Shown one piece after another: positions 14,233 to 24,600 of a stretch of 37,179 nucleotides of DNA (positions are counted from its first letter, which is position 1; the number at the start of each line of letters is the position of its first letter). A program made the translations under genes and the position numbers. The notes under the pieces were generated by a model that searched no databases, had not been told where the DNA came from, and saw nothing but the letters and a program-made list of their open reading frames with translations. This stretch comes from Methanobacteriota archaeon (GTDB lineage: Archaea; Thermoplasmatota; Thermoplasmata; RBG-16-68-12): positions 1 through 37,179 of the forward strand of contig JAIBJG010000017.1 in the NCBI GenBank assembly GCA_020029475.1. The letters are read 5' to 3'.

Positions 14233-15266
14233 CGGATTGGGAACCGGAGCACGGCGCCGAGGCCGCCTAGCCCCTCGAGCTTCTTCCCCGCCTCATGGCG
14301 GGAGCTGACGATCACGACCCGCCCCCGGGCGGACTCGACTCTGCGCATGAGGTCCTCGACGGCGAGGTCTTTCACCTTCGCGTCCGTGACGAGAAGAGTC
14401 TCCACGGCGCCCGCGTCCACCGCGGTCCCCACCTCGTCGGGTCCGTACGCGTACAGGCCACCCTTCGCGATCTCTTCGAGGAGCGTCTCCACGAGGCGGG
14501 TCTCCTGGGCGACCCGGGTCTCCTCGAGGATCTTCGCGCCGAGCCCCGAGCGCATCGCCTCCTGGATCCCCGCCATCCCCGCCTGGCTCGTCCCGTGGGA
14601 CCGGATCTTCGCCGCGAGCTCCGGCTTCTTCTCCCGGACGAACTTCGCGAACTCCTCCCGCTCGAACCCGGGTCCGACGACGAGGAGGGCGGGGCCGACC
14701 TCCATGGAGTTGAGCTTCGACAGGATCTCCGTGAAGTACGCAGTGCGCGTGTCCGACCCGGGGAACATCTTGCCGTGATGGTCCGCCCGGATCACCGCGA
14801 CCTCCCGGATCCCCATCTGGCGGACCTCCGCGATCAGGGCCTCCTCGTCGTCAATCGCGAGAATCGCGACCTGGGGCCGCTCCGTCGCGTCGACGGCCTC
14901 CTTGATCCGGCGGAGGTGGTGGTCCCGCCACACATCCTTCACGAGCGTGATGTCGTCGCCGATCGTGAGGTTCAGGGTGTGGTGCCGGCCGAGGTCCTGC
15001 GGCCCTTCCACGATCACCCCCGTGATCCGGAGCCGGTCCGAGAAGTCCTGGTACTCCGTCTGGTCCACCTTGATCCCGAGCTTCACGCGGACCTTCTCCC
15101 CGCGCTCCGGCCGGAGCTTGTCCGTCGCGGCCTCCTCCCGCCGGTACGTGAACGCCCGCACGAGGTCGCCGGGCTCGACGAGGTTGTGGAGGTGCCAGAG
15201 GTCATCCGCGTTCTGCACCTGGAGATGGATCGCTCCCTCCCTCGGGTCCTGATGTAGGACGCGCAT
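14229..15266 (-). CDS. pelA: Archaeal Pelota (Dom34), ribosome rescue factor
   Basis: A 345-aa protein, the normal archaeal Pelota length. Domain A (~1-130) is Sm-like and starts MRVLHQDPREGAI, with WHLHNLVEPGDLV. Domain B (~131-260) and domain C (~261-345) resemble the eRF1 middle and C-terminal domains. The eRF1 GGQ loop is absent (the corresponding region reads SHGTSQAGMAG), as expected for Pelota. With aABCE1 and the aEF1A-type GTPase it splits ribosomes stalled without a stop codon and takes part in no-go decay. A TATA-like GAAATAACG is centred ~24 nt before the ATG. Confidence 0.96.
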   Translation of the reverse strand: MRVLHQDPREGAIHLQVQNADDLWHLHNLVEPGDLVRAFTYRREEAATDKLRPERGEKVRVKLGIKVDQTEYQDFSDRLRITGVIVEGPQDLGRHHTLNLTIGDDITLVKDVWRDHHLRRIKEAVDATERPQVAILAIDDEEALIAEVRQMGIREVAVIRADHHGKMFPGSDTRTAYFTEILSKLNSMEVGPALLVVGPGFEREEFAKFVREKKPELAAKIRSHGTSQAGMAGIQEAMRSGLGAKILEETRVAQETRLVETLLEEIAKGGLYAYGPDEVGTAVDAGAVETLLVTDAKVKDLAVEDLMRRVESARGRVVIVSSRHEAGKKLEGLGGLGAVLRFPIR

Positions 15267-15591
15267 CGGTCTCGGAACGGGGGGTCGTTATTTCTCGCTA
15301 TCGAGGGCGGTGCCAGCTCGCGTTCGAAGTGAGACGCCCCCGGTCATGTTCCAGGGGCGGCCCGTCCGCCCCGGGGAGAAGATGGATGGAAAGCGGTCAG
15401 GCAATCCCCGCCGTGGCGGGGCACTTCCTGGCGAGCGCCGTCCCAGGGTTCCGATTTCGGAGCGACCCGGTGGGTCCGCTAGGGATCGGTCTTACCTCTA
15501 CCCGCTTTCCGAACCCCCGATTCCGCTTCCCGCCGATAAAGGGTGTGTCCACAATATCACACGTGGCTATCGGGTAGGGAACTGAACGAAC
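15267..15591. other. Non-coding region with several GC-rich hairpins between pelA and the aIF2 gamma gene
   Basis: 325 bp without a convincing gene; the two ORF-track entries here look random. It holds the pelA promoter box at 15286-15294. Inverted repeats follow: GGGGCGG/CCGCCCC at 15354-15372, CAGG-CCCCGC/GCGGGG-CCTG at 15398-15430, GGGT-CCGA/TCGG-ACCC at 15446-15469 and GACCC/GGGTC at 15464-15476 (the last two are mutually exclusive). On the minus strand CCTTTATCGG at ~15533-15542 resembles a TATA box that could start a transcript of up to ~220 nt reading toward pelA. Such a packed set of hairpins suggests a structured RNA, but I cannot match it to SRP, RNase P or another known family. Confidence 0.4.
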
Positions 15592-15596
15592 CTACC
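15573..15596 (-). terminator. Hairpin at the end of the aIF2 gamma gene
   Basis: On the minus strand GGTAGG and CCTACC form a 6-bp stem around a 12-nt loop, with the gene's TAG stop inside the first arm. A second short inverted repeat, GTGTG/CACAC, follows at ~15543-15562. There is no T-run, so this may be a 3' end stabiliser or processing element rather than a terminator. Confidence 0.35.
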
Positions 15597-16824
15597 GTAG
15601 CACACCGTATCCGATGAGCCGCCACTTCCCGCCGATCCGGCGGCTCACCGCGAGCCGTTGGCCGGGTTCCGCCGAGACCGGGATCTTCAGGTTCATGTCC
15701 GCCATGTTCTCCCGCGCGCTCGAGACGACGCCCACCGTCGTCGCGGTGCCGACGGAGATCATCAGGGGCTCCCCGGTCTTGATATCCTCCACCTTCAGGT
15801 CCTCCGCGGTCCCGACGACCCGCTCCAGCAGGTGGAACTCCGCGGAGATCCGGGAGAGGACGGGCGGGAGGGTCCCCGGCGGGCCGAGGACCCGGCCCAC
15901 CAGGGAGTCCGACTTCGTCAGGTAGGGGTCGAGGTTCGTCCCGACGGCGATGAGGCCCCCCGGCCGCACCTCCTTCTTCGAGTGGCCCCCGGTGTGGAGG
16001 GACCGGACCGTCGTCTGCAGGTCCACCCACTCCGTCTTCGTGCCCGTCCCGGCCTGTCGCCCGGGCACGATCGCGATCTCGTCGCCGACCTTCAGCTTCC
16101 CCTGGATCAGGGAGCCGCCGACGACCCCGCCCGCAAGCTTGTCCGGCGGCGCCCCGGGCTGATTCACGTCGAAGGACCGCGCGATGAACATCCGGGCCGG
16201 CTTCGTCTCGTCGAACTTCCGGGTAAGGATCACCTGCTCGATCGTCATCATCAACATGTCCGCGTTCACCTCGTGGTGCGCGGACATCGGGATGATCGGG
16301 GCCTTCTCCGCGATCGTGCCCTTCACGAACTCGCGGATCTGGCGCAGGTTCTCCCTCGCCTGCTCCTCCGTCACGATGTCGATCTTGTTCTGGACGATGA
16401 TGATCTTCTCGACGCCGATGATCGAGAGGGCCATCAGGTGCTCCTTCGTCTGGGGCTGGGGGACGTCCTCGTTCGCGGCGATCACGAGGAGGGCCCCGTC
16501 CATGATCGCGGCCCCGCTGAGCATCGTCGCCATCAACGTCTCGTGGCCCGGGGAGTCCACGAAGCTCACGGCCCGCAGGAGCTCCGTCTTCGCGCCGTCG
16601 TTCTTGCATACCTCGTTCGTCGAGTAGCACTTCGGAGGCTCTTCGTTCGGGCACCGATAGAACGCGGCGTCCGCGTACCCGAGGCGGATCGAGATTCCTC
16701 TCTTGATCTCCTCGGAGTGGCGGTCCGTCGACTCCCCCGTGAGGAGCTTCACGATCGCGGTCTTCCCGTGGTCGACCTGCCCGACGGTTCCGATGTTCAC
16801 GGACGGCTGGACGGGGACCTTCAC
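15592..16824 (-). CDS. eif2g: Translation initiation factor aIF2 gamma subunit
   Basis: A 410-aa GTPase of normal length, GTG start. G1 is GTVGQVDHGKT (residues 12-22), G3 is DSPGHE (~90-95) and G4 is NKID (~146-149). Domains II and III follow, with the family motifs ARSFDVNQPG and GGVVGGSLIQGKLKVGDEI. In a ternary complex with alpha and beta subunits it carries Met-tRNAi to the small ribosomal subunit. The insert that normally forms a zinc knuckle has only three cysteines (C58, C66, C73) instead of four in CxxC pairs, so zinc binding may be lost. It lies downstream of eS6, a gene order common in archaea. A strong CTTTTATCG box lies ~45 nt upstream and GGAG precedes the start. Confidence 0.97.
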   Translation of the reverse strand: MKVPVQPSVNIGTVGQVDHGKTAIVKLLTGESTDRHSEEIKRGISIRLGYADAAFYRCPNEEPPKCYSTNEVCKNDGAKTELLRAVSFVDSPGHETLMATMLSGAAIMDGALLVIAANEDVPQPQTKEHLMALSIIGVEKIIIVQNKIDIVTEEQARENLRQIREFVKGTIAEKAPIIPMSAHHEVNADMLMMTIEQVILTRKFDETKPARMFIARSFDVNQPGAPPDKLAGGVVGGSLIQGKLKVGDEIAIVPGRQAGTGTKTEWVDLQTTVRSLHTGGHSKKEVRPGGLIAVGTNLDPYLTKSDSLVGRVLGPPGTLPPVLSRISAEFHLLERVVGTAEDLKVEDIKTGEPLMISVGTATTVGVVSSARENMADMNLKIPVSAEPGQRLAVSRRIGGKWRLIGYGVLR

Positions 16825-16864
16825 AGGGGATGCTCCAGACGCGGGGTCGCTCTAACGGGAGGTT

Positions 16865-16875
16865 CGATAAAAGGG
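16865..16875 (-). promoter_or_regulatory. TATA-like box of the aIF2 gamma gene
   Basis: CCCTTTTATCG on the minus strand lies between the eS6 stop and the aIF2 gamma GTG. This suggests the factor has its own promoter in addition to any read-through from eS6. A weaker CGTTAGAGC closer to the start (16849-16857) is an alternative. Confidence 0.5.
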
Positions 16876-16897
16876 TTTGCGGCGATGGAGGGCGACC

Positions 16898-17284
16898 TCA
16901 CTTCTTCTCCGTGAACGCGTCCTCGATGGACTTCGGCCCGCGAACGATGATCTTGAGATTCAACTGCAGGGTGTCGGGAGAGATCGTGTTCCCCCGGACG
17001 GTCTTCTTCTTCCGCATCCCGTGTCGGGGCGCGTGGAACCCGACGCCGCCGGACAGCAGGATCCGGCGCCGCCTCGGGCCCGGGAGGTCCCGGCGCATCG
17101 GGAAGCCGTCTTTGTCGCTTCCGCCCGTAATCGAGAGCTTGTACCCCGGAAGGCCCACGTACAGGCCGTCGATCTCCTCGCCGAGCTTCCGGCCCACCAA
17201 GGCGTTCGCGAACTGGCCGGAGATGTCCTTCTTGTACGTCTTCCCGCTCTTCGGGTCTGCGATCACCGCTTTGAACTCGGCCAT
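16898..17284 (-). CDS. rps6e: Small-subunit ribosomal protein eS6
   Basis: A 128-aa protein from ATG 17284 (MAEFKAVIADPKSGKTYKKD). The ORF-track start at 17314 lies inside the TATA-like box and is rejected. The eS6 signatures are clear: GRKLGEEIDG, LPGYKLSITGGSDKDGFPMR, and a basic segment with RRRRILLSGGVGFHAP and RKKKTVRGN. It is a component of the archaeal 30S subunit and short, as in other archaea, without the phosphorylated C-terminal tail of eukaryotic S6. The gene precedes aIF2 gamma. Confidence 0.97.
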   Translation of the reverse strand: MAEFKAVIADPKSGKTYKKDISGQFANALVGRKLGEEIDGLYVGLPGYKLSITGGSDKDGFPMRRDLPGPRRRRILLSGGVGFHAPRHGMRKKKTVRGNTISPDTLQLNLKIIVRGPKSIEDAFTEKK

Positions 17285-17312
17285 GGAGCGCCCGCTCCGA
17301 TGGTCGACCTCC

Positions 17313-17320
17313 ATAAAAGG
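17313..17320 (-). promoter_or_regulatory. TATA-like box of the eS6 gene
   Basis: CCTTTTAT on the minus strand is centred ~32 nt before the ATG at 17284, in the 53-bp gap after the cysS stop. It is a strong box, as expected for a ribosomal protein gene. Confidence 0.6.
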
Positions 17321-17337
17321 GTTGCGGGGGCGCGGGC

Positions 17338-18564
17338 CTACGGAGCGCGGGCAACCTCTTCGTCGAACACACCTAGGACGCGGGAAGCGTCCGCGTACAT
17401 CTGGAGCACCCGGCGCCCCTCCTCCCGCGACATGGAGCCAACTTCGGCCACGGCCTCGGTGAACTCGATCAGGGCGAACACGGCATCGCTCGTGTTGAAG
17501 TCGTCGTCCATCGCTGCGAAGAAGGTTTCCCGCACGCGCTGGATCGCGCCCGCAATCCCACCCGCGTGGTCGCCCGTCGCCGCCCGCGCCTTCGCGATCG
17601 CGGCGTGGATCGCGTCGAGATTCCCGTTCGTGATCTTGAAACAGTCCGCGTCGTACTCACAGTCCTTCCGATAGTGCTCCTTTAGAAGGCACAGCCGCAC
17701 GACGTCTCCGTCCCAGTCCTTCAGGATATCTCGGATCGTGACGAAGTTCCCGAGGGACTTCGACATCTTCTCGGAAGCGAGGGTGAGGAACCCGTTGTGG
17801 AGCCAGTACCGGGTCCACTCCGTCCCGTACACGGCCTCGCAGATCATCGCCTCGCTCTCGTGGTGAGGGAATTTCAGGTCCTTCCCCCCGCCGTGGAGGT
17901 CGATCTGGGAGCCGAGGTACTTCGACGCCATCGCGAAGCACTCCACGTGCCAGCCCGGCCGACCCCGGCCCCAGGGGCTGTCCCATCCCGGCTCGTCCGG
18001 GCGGGACCGCTTCCACACCGCGAAGTCGAGGGGGTCCTCCTTCTTGCTCTCCGGGGGGAGCGGGTCCGCGACGATATCGTCGAACTTCTGGTGGGTCAGG
18101 ATCCCGAAGGAGTGCTTCGCCTTCCGGGTCCGGAAGTACACGTCCCCGTCCACCGCGTACGCGAAGCCGTTCGCGAGAACCGCCTTCACCGCCCGGAGGA
18201 TGTCCGGGATGTGCTCGCTCACCCGTGCGTACACCCGGGCCCGCTTCACGTTCAGCGCGTCCATGTCCTCGAGGTACGCCCGGATGTACTTCTCCGCGTA
18301 CGCGAGGGGCTCCATCCCCGCGGCCTGGGCCCGCTTCGTGATCACGTCCTCGACGTCCGTGAAGTTCTGGACGTGGTCCACCCGGTACCCGGAGAACTCC
18401 AGGTATCTCCGGACGACGTCGAAGGCGATGTACGATCGCGCGTGGCCCAGGTGGCTGTGGTCGTACACGGTGGGCCCGCACACATACATCCGCAGCTCCC
18501 GGTCCGCGGGGGCCTCGATCGGCTGCTTCCGCCGGCTCTTCGTGTTGTACACGCGGATCGTCAC
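17338..18564 (-). CDS. cysS: Cysteinyl-tRNA synthetase
   Basis: A 408-aa class I synthetase with a GTG start. MYVCGPTVYDHSHLGHAR carries the zinc ligand C29 and the HIGH-equivalent HLGH (38-41). GWHVECFAMA supplies C209. FPHHESE supplies the remaining zinc ligands (H234, E238). KMSKS is at 266-270. The enzyme joins cysteine to tRNA-Cys with ATP. Its presence means this archaeon does not depend solely on the SepRS/SepCysS route. At 408 residues it is ~50 shorter than typical bacterial CysRS, and the shortening is in the C-terminal anticodon-binding part. A TATA-like GTTTAACC is centred ~33 nt upstream of the GTG. Confidence 0.96.
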   Translation of the reverse strand: MTIRVYNTKSRRKQPIEAPADRELRMYVCGPTVYDHSHLGHARSYIAFDVVRRYLEFSGYRVDHVQNFTDVEDVITKRAQAAGMEPLAYAEKYIRAYLEDMDALNVKRARVYARVSEHIPDILRAVKAVLANGFAYAVDGDVYFRTRKAKHSFGILTHQKFDDIVADPLPPESKKEDPLDFAVWKRSRPDEPGWDSPWGRGRPGWHVECFAMASKYLGSQIDLHGGGKDLKFPHHESEAMICEAVYGTEWTRYWLHNGFLTLASEKMSKSLGNFVTIRDILKDWDGDVVRLCLLKEHYRKDCEYDADCFKITNGNLDAIHAAIAKARAATGDHAGGIAGAIQRVRETFFAAMDDDFNTSDAVFALIEFTEAVAEVGSMSREEGRRVLQMYADASRVLGVFDEEVARAP

Positions 18565-18593
18565 GGGGGTCGCCCCCGCCTAAGCGAGCGCGC

Positions 18594-18601
18594 GGTTAAA
18601 C
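18594..18601 (-). promoter_or_regulatory. TATA-like box of cysS
   Basis: GTTTAACC on the minus strand stands ~33 nt before the GTG at 18564, with no Shine-Dalgarno sequence between. Confidence 0.45.
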
Positions 18602-18633
18602 AGTTCCTCATCACTCGGCGGGCCATACCACAA

Positions 18634-18644
18634 TACTTATTACA
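18634..18644 (+). promoter_or_regulatory. TATA-like box of the giant subtilase gene
   Basis: TACTTATTACA is centred ~26 nt before the TTG at 18665, the most AT-rich stretch in the divergent cysS-subtilase gap. The spacing supports a leaderless transcript with a TTG start. Confidence 0.55.
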
Positions 18645-18664
18645 ATAGGGCCCGTTCGTCGCGA

Positions 18665-21600
18665 TTGGCCTGGCGGAAGGGGAGGAGCGGGCTGGAATTG
18701 GTGTTGGGCAGGGCTCTCTTTGCGGTCGCCTTGGCCCTCGTCTTGGTCCCCACGGCCCCGATGGCGGTCGCGCAGGGTTCGACCGCGTCGACGGACCTAG
18801 CACTTTCGCACTCCGAACTCCCGCAGGGCGCCCCGGTGCGCATCGAGCCCTCCCCGATCCGTTCGCAGGGGGAGAAGGACCTCGCGACCGTGATCATCGC
18901 GACGACGAACGTCGCGGACCTCGCGAACGCGGTCTCCCGCCTCACCGGCGAGCAGGTCCCGTCCCCAAGGTCGCAGGGGTTCGGCACGCCGCTGCTCACG
19001 CTTCCACGGTGGATGATCGAGGAGATTCGCGGGCTGCCGACGACGATGTCCGTGCTCGACTACGTGCCGCCGACGAAGCAGATGCCGGAGGACCCGGACA
19101 CGCGGTCCCTCCCGCAGACCGGGATCCTGAACTGGAACGCGACGATCAACCACAAGGCGCCCCTCGCGTGGGCCCGCAACATCACGGGGGACGGGGTGAA
19201 CGTCGCGATCGTCGACGACGGCGTGGACTTCGGGCACCCCGACCTCCAGGGGACGATGGCGCGGGTCACGGACCCCGCCTCGCCGTACTCCGGGTGGCCG
19301 ATCGCGTTCGACCCGTTCTCGATGGGCGCGTACCTCCGGGCGGGCGGGGACCCGAGGGGCACGTGGTACGCGGACACCTCCTCCACGGACTCGAACGTCA
19401 CCCACACGTTGCGGGTGGACGGGAAGAACGACTTCTGGACGGACGGCTCCGAGCTCATCGCCACGGACCCCAGCAGTGACATCGGCGTCCCGGACTTCGA
19501 CCTCGTCACCCTCTACGTGACGCAGGACGCGGCGAACTGGTACGTCGGGTTCTCGAGCCGCGCGAACCACACGACGATGGCGTTCGAGCTGTACGTGAAC
19601 ACGACGTCCGGCGGGGGCGCTCCTGCGGACCCCCTCGGGAACTACATGATTCCGATGGCGGGCCATCTCCCGGAGTTCGCGGTGTACATGGTCCACAACG
19701 GCCTCCAGCCGCCCGGGCGGTACGACCTGAACGACACGATCCCTAGCGCCCTCGTGTACAAATGGAACCCGGGGGGCGGGGCATGGGACTCCCCGGTGGA
19801 CGTCACGGACCCGGCCGTCGGCGGGCAGTTCTCGTATGGCGGGTACAAGTTCAACGTCGGGGAGGGCTTCGTGGAGATGGGCCTCCCGAAGGCGTACCTC
19901 GGGGACCCGCAGTCGATCTCCCTCCAGCTCTTCACGGTCGGGGACAACCGGAGCCACGCCCAGGACTCCGTGTACTCGGACCTGAACGTCGCGTTCCCGA
20001 ACCCGGACTGGACCTCCGCCCCGACGACCCTGTCCGCGATGACGATCGTGGGCCCCGGGTACTGGCGGCACACGTACACCCGGAGCGACGACACCGTCGG
20101 CGGACAGCCGAACGTCCAGTTCACCTGGCCCGTCCAGTACATCCCGACGGGGACGAGCCGGAGCGGCCAGTACCTGTTCGGGGACCTTCCGGACAAGAAC
20201 TACCCGCTCACGCGGATCCTCGTCGTGGACGAGGCGATGCCCGGCGTCTACGACACCGTGTACGCGGACCTCGACCACAACAAGGACTTCCACAACGACA
20301 AGGCGATCAAGCGGTACGGGAAGTACGACGCCTCCGGGTTCTGGCACCCGCCGACATGGCCGGGGATCGGGACGATCTTCGACGAGACCGTGTGGGCGGA
20401 CACGTTCGACCCTGCGGGCGGGGTCGCCGCCCTCGCCTGGTCCCCCGATGGCCGCTGGCTCGCGACGGGAGGCCGGGACCACGTCGTGATCGTCTGGGAC
20501 ACGACGACGTGGCTCCCCGCCGCGACCCTGACCGGCCATCATGGCCGCGTGGACGCGGTCGCGTGGAACCCCGCGAGCACCCGCCTCGCGGCTGCCCACG
20601 ACGACGTCGGAGGGCGCACACAGTACTCCGTGGACGTGTGGCAGGCCCCGTCGTGGTCCCTGGACCGGTCGTACACGATCCACACCGGGGCGGTGAACGA
20701 CCTCACGTTCAACCCCGCGGGCACGCGGATCGCGACCGCATCCTCCGATGGCACCGCGAAGGTCTTCGACCTGGGGACACAGGCGGTCACACTCCTCGCC
20801 CATACCTCCGCGGTGCTCGGGATCGCGTGGTCCTCGACGAACACGATCGCGACCGTCGGCGCGAACGGCGAGCTGCGCCTGTGGTCCGCGGCGGGGGCGC
20901 TCCTCCGGACGTATGTCTACGGGTCCGCGCTCAACGACGTCGCCTGGCATCCGTCCGGCGCATTCCTGGCGGCGGCCTCCGATGACGGGAACGTCGTGAT
21001 GTTCGAGGCCGCGACGGGGAACCGCAACCCGCAGTCCGGCCACTTCGGCAACGCCGTCCTCCACGTCGGGTTCAACGGGACCGGGGACCGGCTCGTCTCC
21101 TCCTCCCGCGCGACCCAGCGGTCGGACCCCACTCTCGTCACGTGGACCGTGACGGACTGGAACAACTTCGCGTTCCTCGACCAGCGCTTCGGGGCCCACG
21201 CGGACGCGACGACCGGCTTCGCGGTCCCCGCCGCGGAGTACGCCCCGGGAGGCGCGAGGATCGCGAGCGGCGCGATGGACGCCACGGTGAAGACGTGGAG
21301 CCCGGCCCTCGTCCAGGACCGCCTCCTCCTCGGGCACCGGATCGGCTCGAGCGACACGACCCGGTACAACGGGGGCGACGGAATCGCGGACGCCTCCGGA
21401 GGGATGGTGTACTTCATCGCGCAGAACAGGACGGAGCTGCCGTACTCGGCCCGGTTCGTCGCGAACCAAGGGGACAACGTCGCGAACCTCGTCCCCGCGA
21501 ACGGCACCCTCGTCGCGTTCATGGGGGCGTTCGATGCGACCGCGAAGCACGGGACCCTGATGGCCTCGAGCATCGTCGGCCGTGCGATGACGCGGTTCTT

Positions 21601-24600
21601 CGACCCGACGACGATGAAGGCGCCCTCCCCGCCCCAGGTGTACGGGATCGCCCCGAACGCGAAGCTGATCGCGGTCGCGGACATCTACACGACGACGATC
21701 TTCGACGGCTGGCGGTTCGCGGTCGAGGGGTACGACGGCATCCCCGGGACCGGGGACGAGGCGCAGATCGTCGCGAACTCCTTCGGCTTCAGCTCCACGT
21801 TCGAGGACGGCTGGGACTTCTACTCCCGGTTCGCGGACTGGATCTCCACCCAATACGCGGGGGGGAAGAGCCTGTTCACGGTGAGCGCGGGGAACGACGG
21901 GAACGGGTACGGGACCGTCACGACCCCCGCCGCGTCCGCGGGCGTCGTCACCGCCGGCGCGTCGACGGACTTCTTCTACCGGTTCTGGGCGGGCCTCGAG
22001 AAGGGGCCGAGCCCGTCGTACGGGGACGTCGTCCCGTTCTCGAGCCGCGGGCCCAGCGCCCTCGGCCGGCCGGACCCCGACGTCCTCGCGACGGGGCGGA
22101 TGTCCGTGGGAGCGACCCCGCTGAACATGGTCGTCCCGTCGAACGGCGCGGTCGCGAGCGAGCTGTGGTCCGGCACCTCCCTCTCGTCCCCGATGACCGC
22201 GGGGATCCTCGCCCTGATCTACGAGGCGTACCGGAAGGCCCACGGCGTCTACCCGGACGGGGAGACCGCGAAGTCGATCCTGATGAGCGGCGCGGACGAC
22301 GTGAACTACGACGTGTTCTCCCAGGGGGCCGGGTTCGCGAACGCGGACCGCGCGACGCGGATCGCCCAGAGGCTCGACGGCGTGTCCGTGACGCCGAGCG
22401 TGTGGACCCCCGGCGAGTATCGGGGGCGGGCGTACGAGGCGTTCGTCTCCCTGATGTCCCCCGGACAATCCCGCCAGGGGACGTTCACGGTCCGGAACGC
22501 GAACCGGACCGCGCCCGCGACCTGGACCCTCTCCGACTCCGTGTTCCGGCGCACGGCGGCAATCGAGTACGGGTTCCTGACCCCCGTGGACGGCTCCGCG
22601 AACCCGATCGACGCGTGGCACGCTCTCCTCGCGGCGAGCCCGGCGGCGGACTTCTACGGACCCGGGGTGTACCGCGTGACGCCCGCGGGCCTCACCCTCC
22701 TGGCGCCCGTGACGCCATCGGACTGGATCAACGCGGACCTCGTCCGGATCACGATCTCCGCGCCCCAGACCGCGTTCGACCCCGGCGGGGACGGCACGAA
22801 CGATTACCGGTACATGGTCGACGTGTACGACTGGACAGAGACGGACTGGTCCACGCCGATCCCGGACACGACGGGATTCGCGGACCTGAACCGGATCTCC
22901 ATCAACCACCCGGAGGCGAACGTGTTCGCGGCGACGGTCCACAACGGCCCGATCCGGAGCCATGACGGCCTCGTGTTCGGGACCCGACTCTTCGGGACCG
23001 GGCTCGGCGGGCTCCCGCTGCGCGCGAAGATCGAGTTCTTCACGAAGACGGACTGGAACTGGCTCTCCCTCTCCGCCCCCCAGGTCACCGCCCCTGGGAA
23101 CGGGGGCACGACGTTCACCGCGACGATGGCGGTCCCCGCGAGCACGCCGATGGGCACGTACCAGGGGCAGATCACGCTCCGCGGTCGGCAGACGGCGACG
23201 GACCGATACACCGTGGGCGCGAGCGGCGGGCAGTGGATCCGCCTCTCCCGCTTCGACACGAACCCGATCACGGTGCAGGTGAACTCCGTCCCGGTCCCGG
23301 CGGGCAGCCTCCAGACATACCCCGCCGCGGGCCTGATCTGGATCAGCAGCCCGCTGACCCCGGGGGACCTCGTCGAGGTCCAGTACGACTACTACGATCA
23401 CGTCACGATCCCCGTAGCGGTCTCGATCGGCGCCACGGGCCCCCGGTTCTCCTTCGGCGGTCTCGCGGCGGGCCAGGACGATCTCTTCGGAAACTTCGTG
23501 GGCCCCGGGTACGGGAACGGGGGCCAGGCGGGGGACTTCCGATTCTACTACACGGACATCGCGAACGAAGGCCTCTTCCGGCAGGCGCGGGGGCTGAAGT
23601 TCTATCTCGACGCCCACTGGGACCGGACCCGCACGGACCTCGACGTGTTCGCGTTCGGCACGGGAGGCGCTGCTCTGATGGACGTCTCCTCGTACGACCC
23701 GAACCGGTACGGGCCGTTCCTCGTTGGCCGGAACAACGGCGGGAGCGAGATCACGTCGAGCGTGTTCACGACGACGGGCGGGGCGGAGGAGATCGTCGCG
23801 CCCGGGGTCACCGGGGGCCTGAACATCGTCGCGGTCCACGCGGTCCGGATGAACGGGACCGCGGACGAAGAGAGCGTGACGGGATCCGCGGGGCTCCTCA
23901 CCGTGAACCCCTCCGACATCAACATCGTCACGAACCAGCTTGCGGGGAGCCGGGCGTTGAGCCTCTCGTCGAGCGCGACGTGGCCGGGCCTCGGCGCCGT
24001 CTCCGCGGGGCCGTCCGCGCCCCAGCGGTTCGTGGACCTCCACATCCAGCAGGACGCGATCGAGGGGGGAGGATTCACGGACCTCCTCGCGAAGGGCTCC
24101 TTCACGTATCGGGTCCTCGTCCAGCGGAGCGCCCTGATCTTCGACGTCCACATCACGAGCGACGCGGCGTCCACGTCGAGGCCGTGCCCGGACCTCGACC
24201 TCGGCGTCTTCCTGGACGGGAAGGGGCCCGGGAACGTCCCGGACGGCGTTGCGCAGACCGCGGAGTTCGTCGCGCAGACCGCGGACTCCGACGCGAACGA
24301 GGAGGTGAAGCTGATCAAGCCCGTCGTCGAGGACGACCCCGACACCCCGACGGTCGACGAGTCCGTCGTCGGGGCGCCGTACCTCGTGAAGGTCCTCGGG
24401 TTCGTGGTGCCGTGGTCCCCGTACGGGACGTTCAACATGGACCTCACCCTCGTCCAGGGCCAGGGCTTCTCCGTGAGCGGAACGTCCTCCACGCCGATCC
24501 CGAGCTACGCGCGGTCCACCCTCACCCTCACGTGGAACCTCCCGGGGAGCACGGGGGACGGCGCCCTCCTTGGCGCCCTGTACCTAGGGCCCTCGACCGC

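Noticed and set aside
15317-15333. T-arm-like hairpin CTCGC-GTTCGAA-GTGAG, a possible tRNA
   Set aside because: The loop position is shifted relative to a true T-loop, and no acceptor, D- or anticodon arms can be found around it.
15295-15575. Call of the pelA-aIF2 gamma gap as SRP RNA or RNase P RNA
   Set aside because: I found neither the SRP helix 8 GGAAG/GCAGC motif nor RNase P CR-I (GAGGAAAGTCC) or CR-V motifs on either strand; it is kept only as an unassigned structured region.
15310-15585. Two overlapping small plus-strand ORFs (91 and 82 aa)
   Set aside because: They overlap in different frames over the hairpin region, with no promoter spacing, family pattern or ribosome binding site.
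18797-24151. 1784-aa minus-strand ORF opposite the subtilase gene
   Set aside because: It is an antisense shadow of a GC-rich gene: composition is dominated by R, G, P, V and D with no fold pattern, while the plus strand encodes clear S8 and WD40 motifs.
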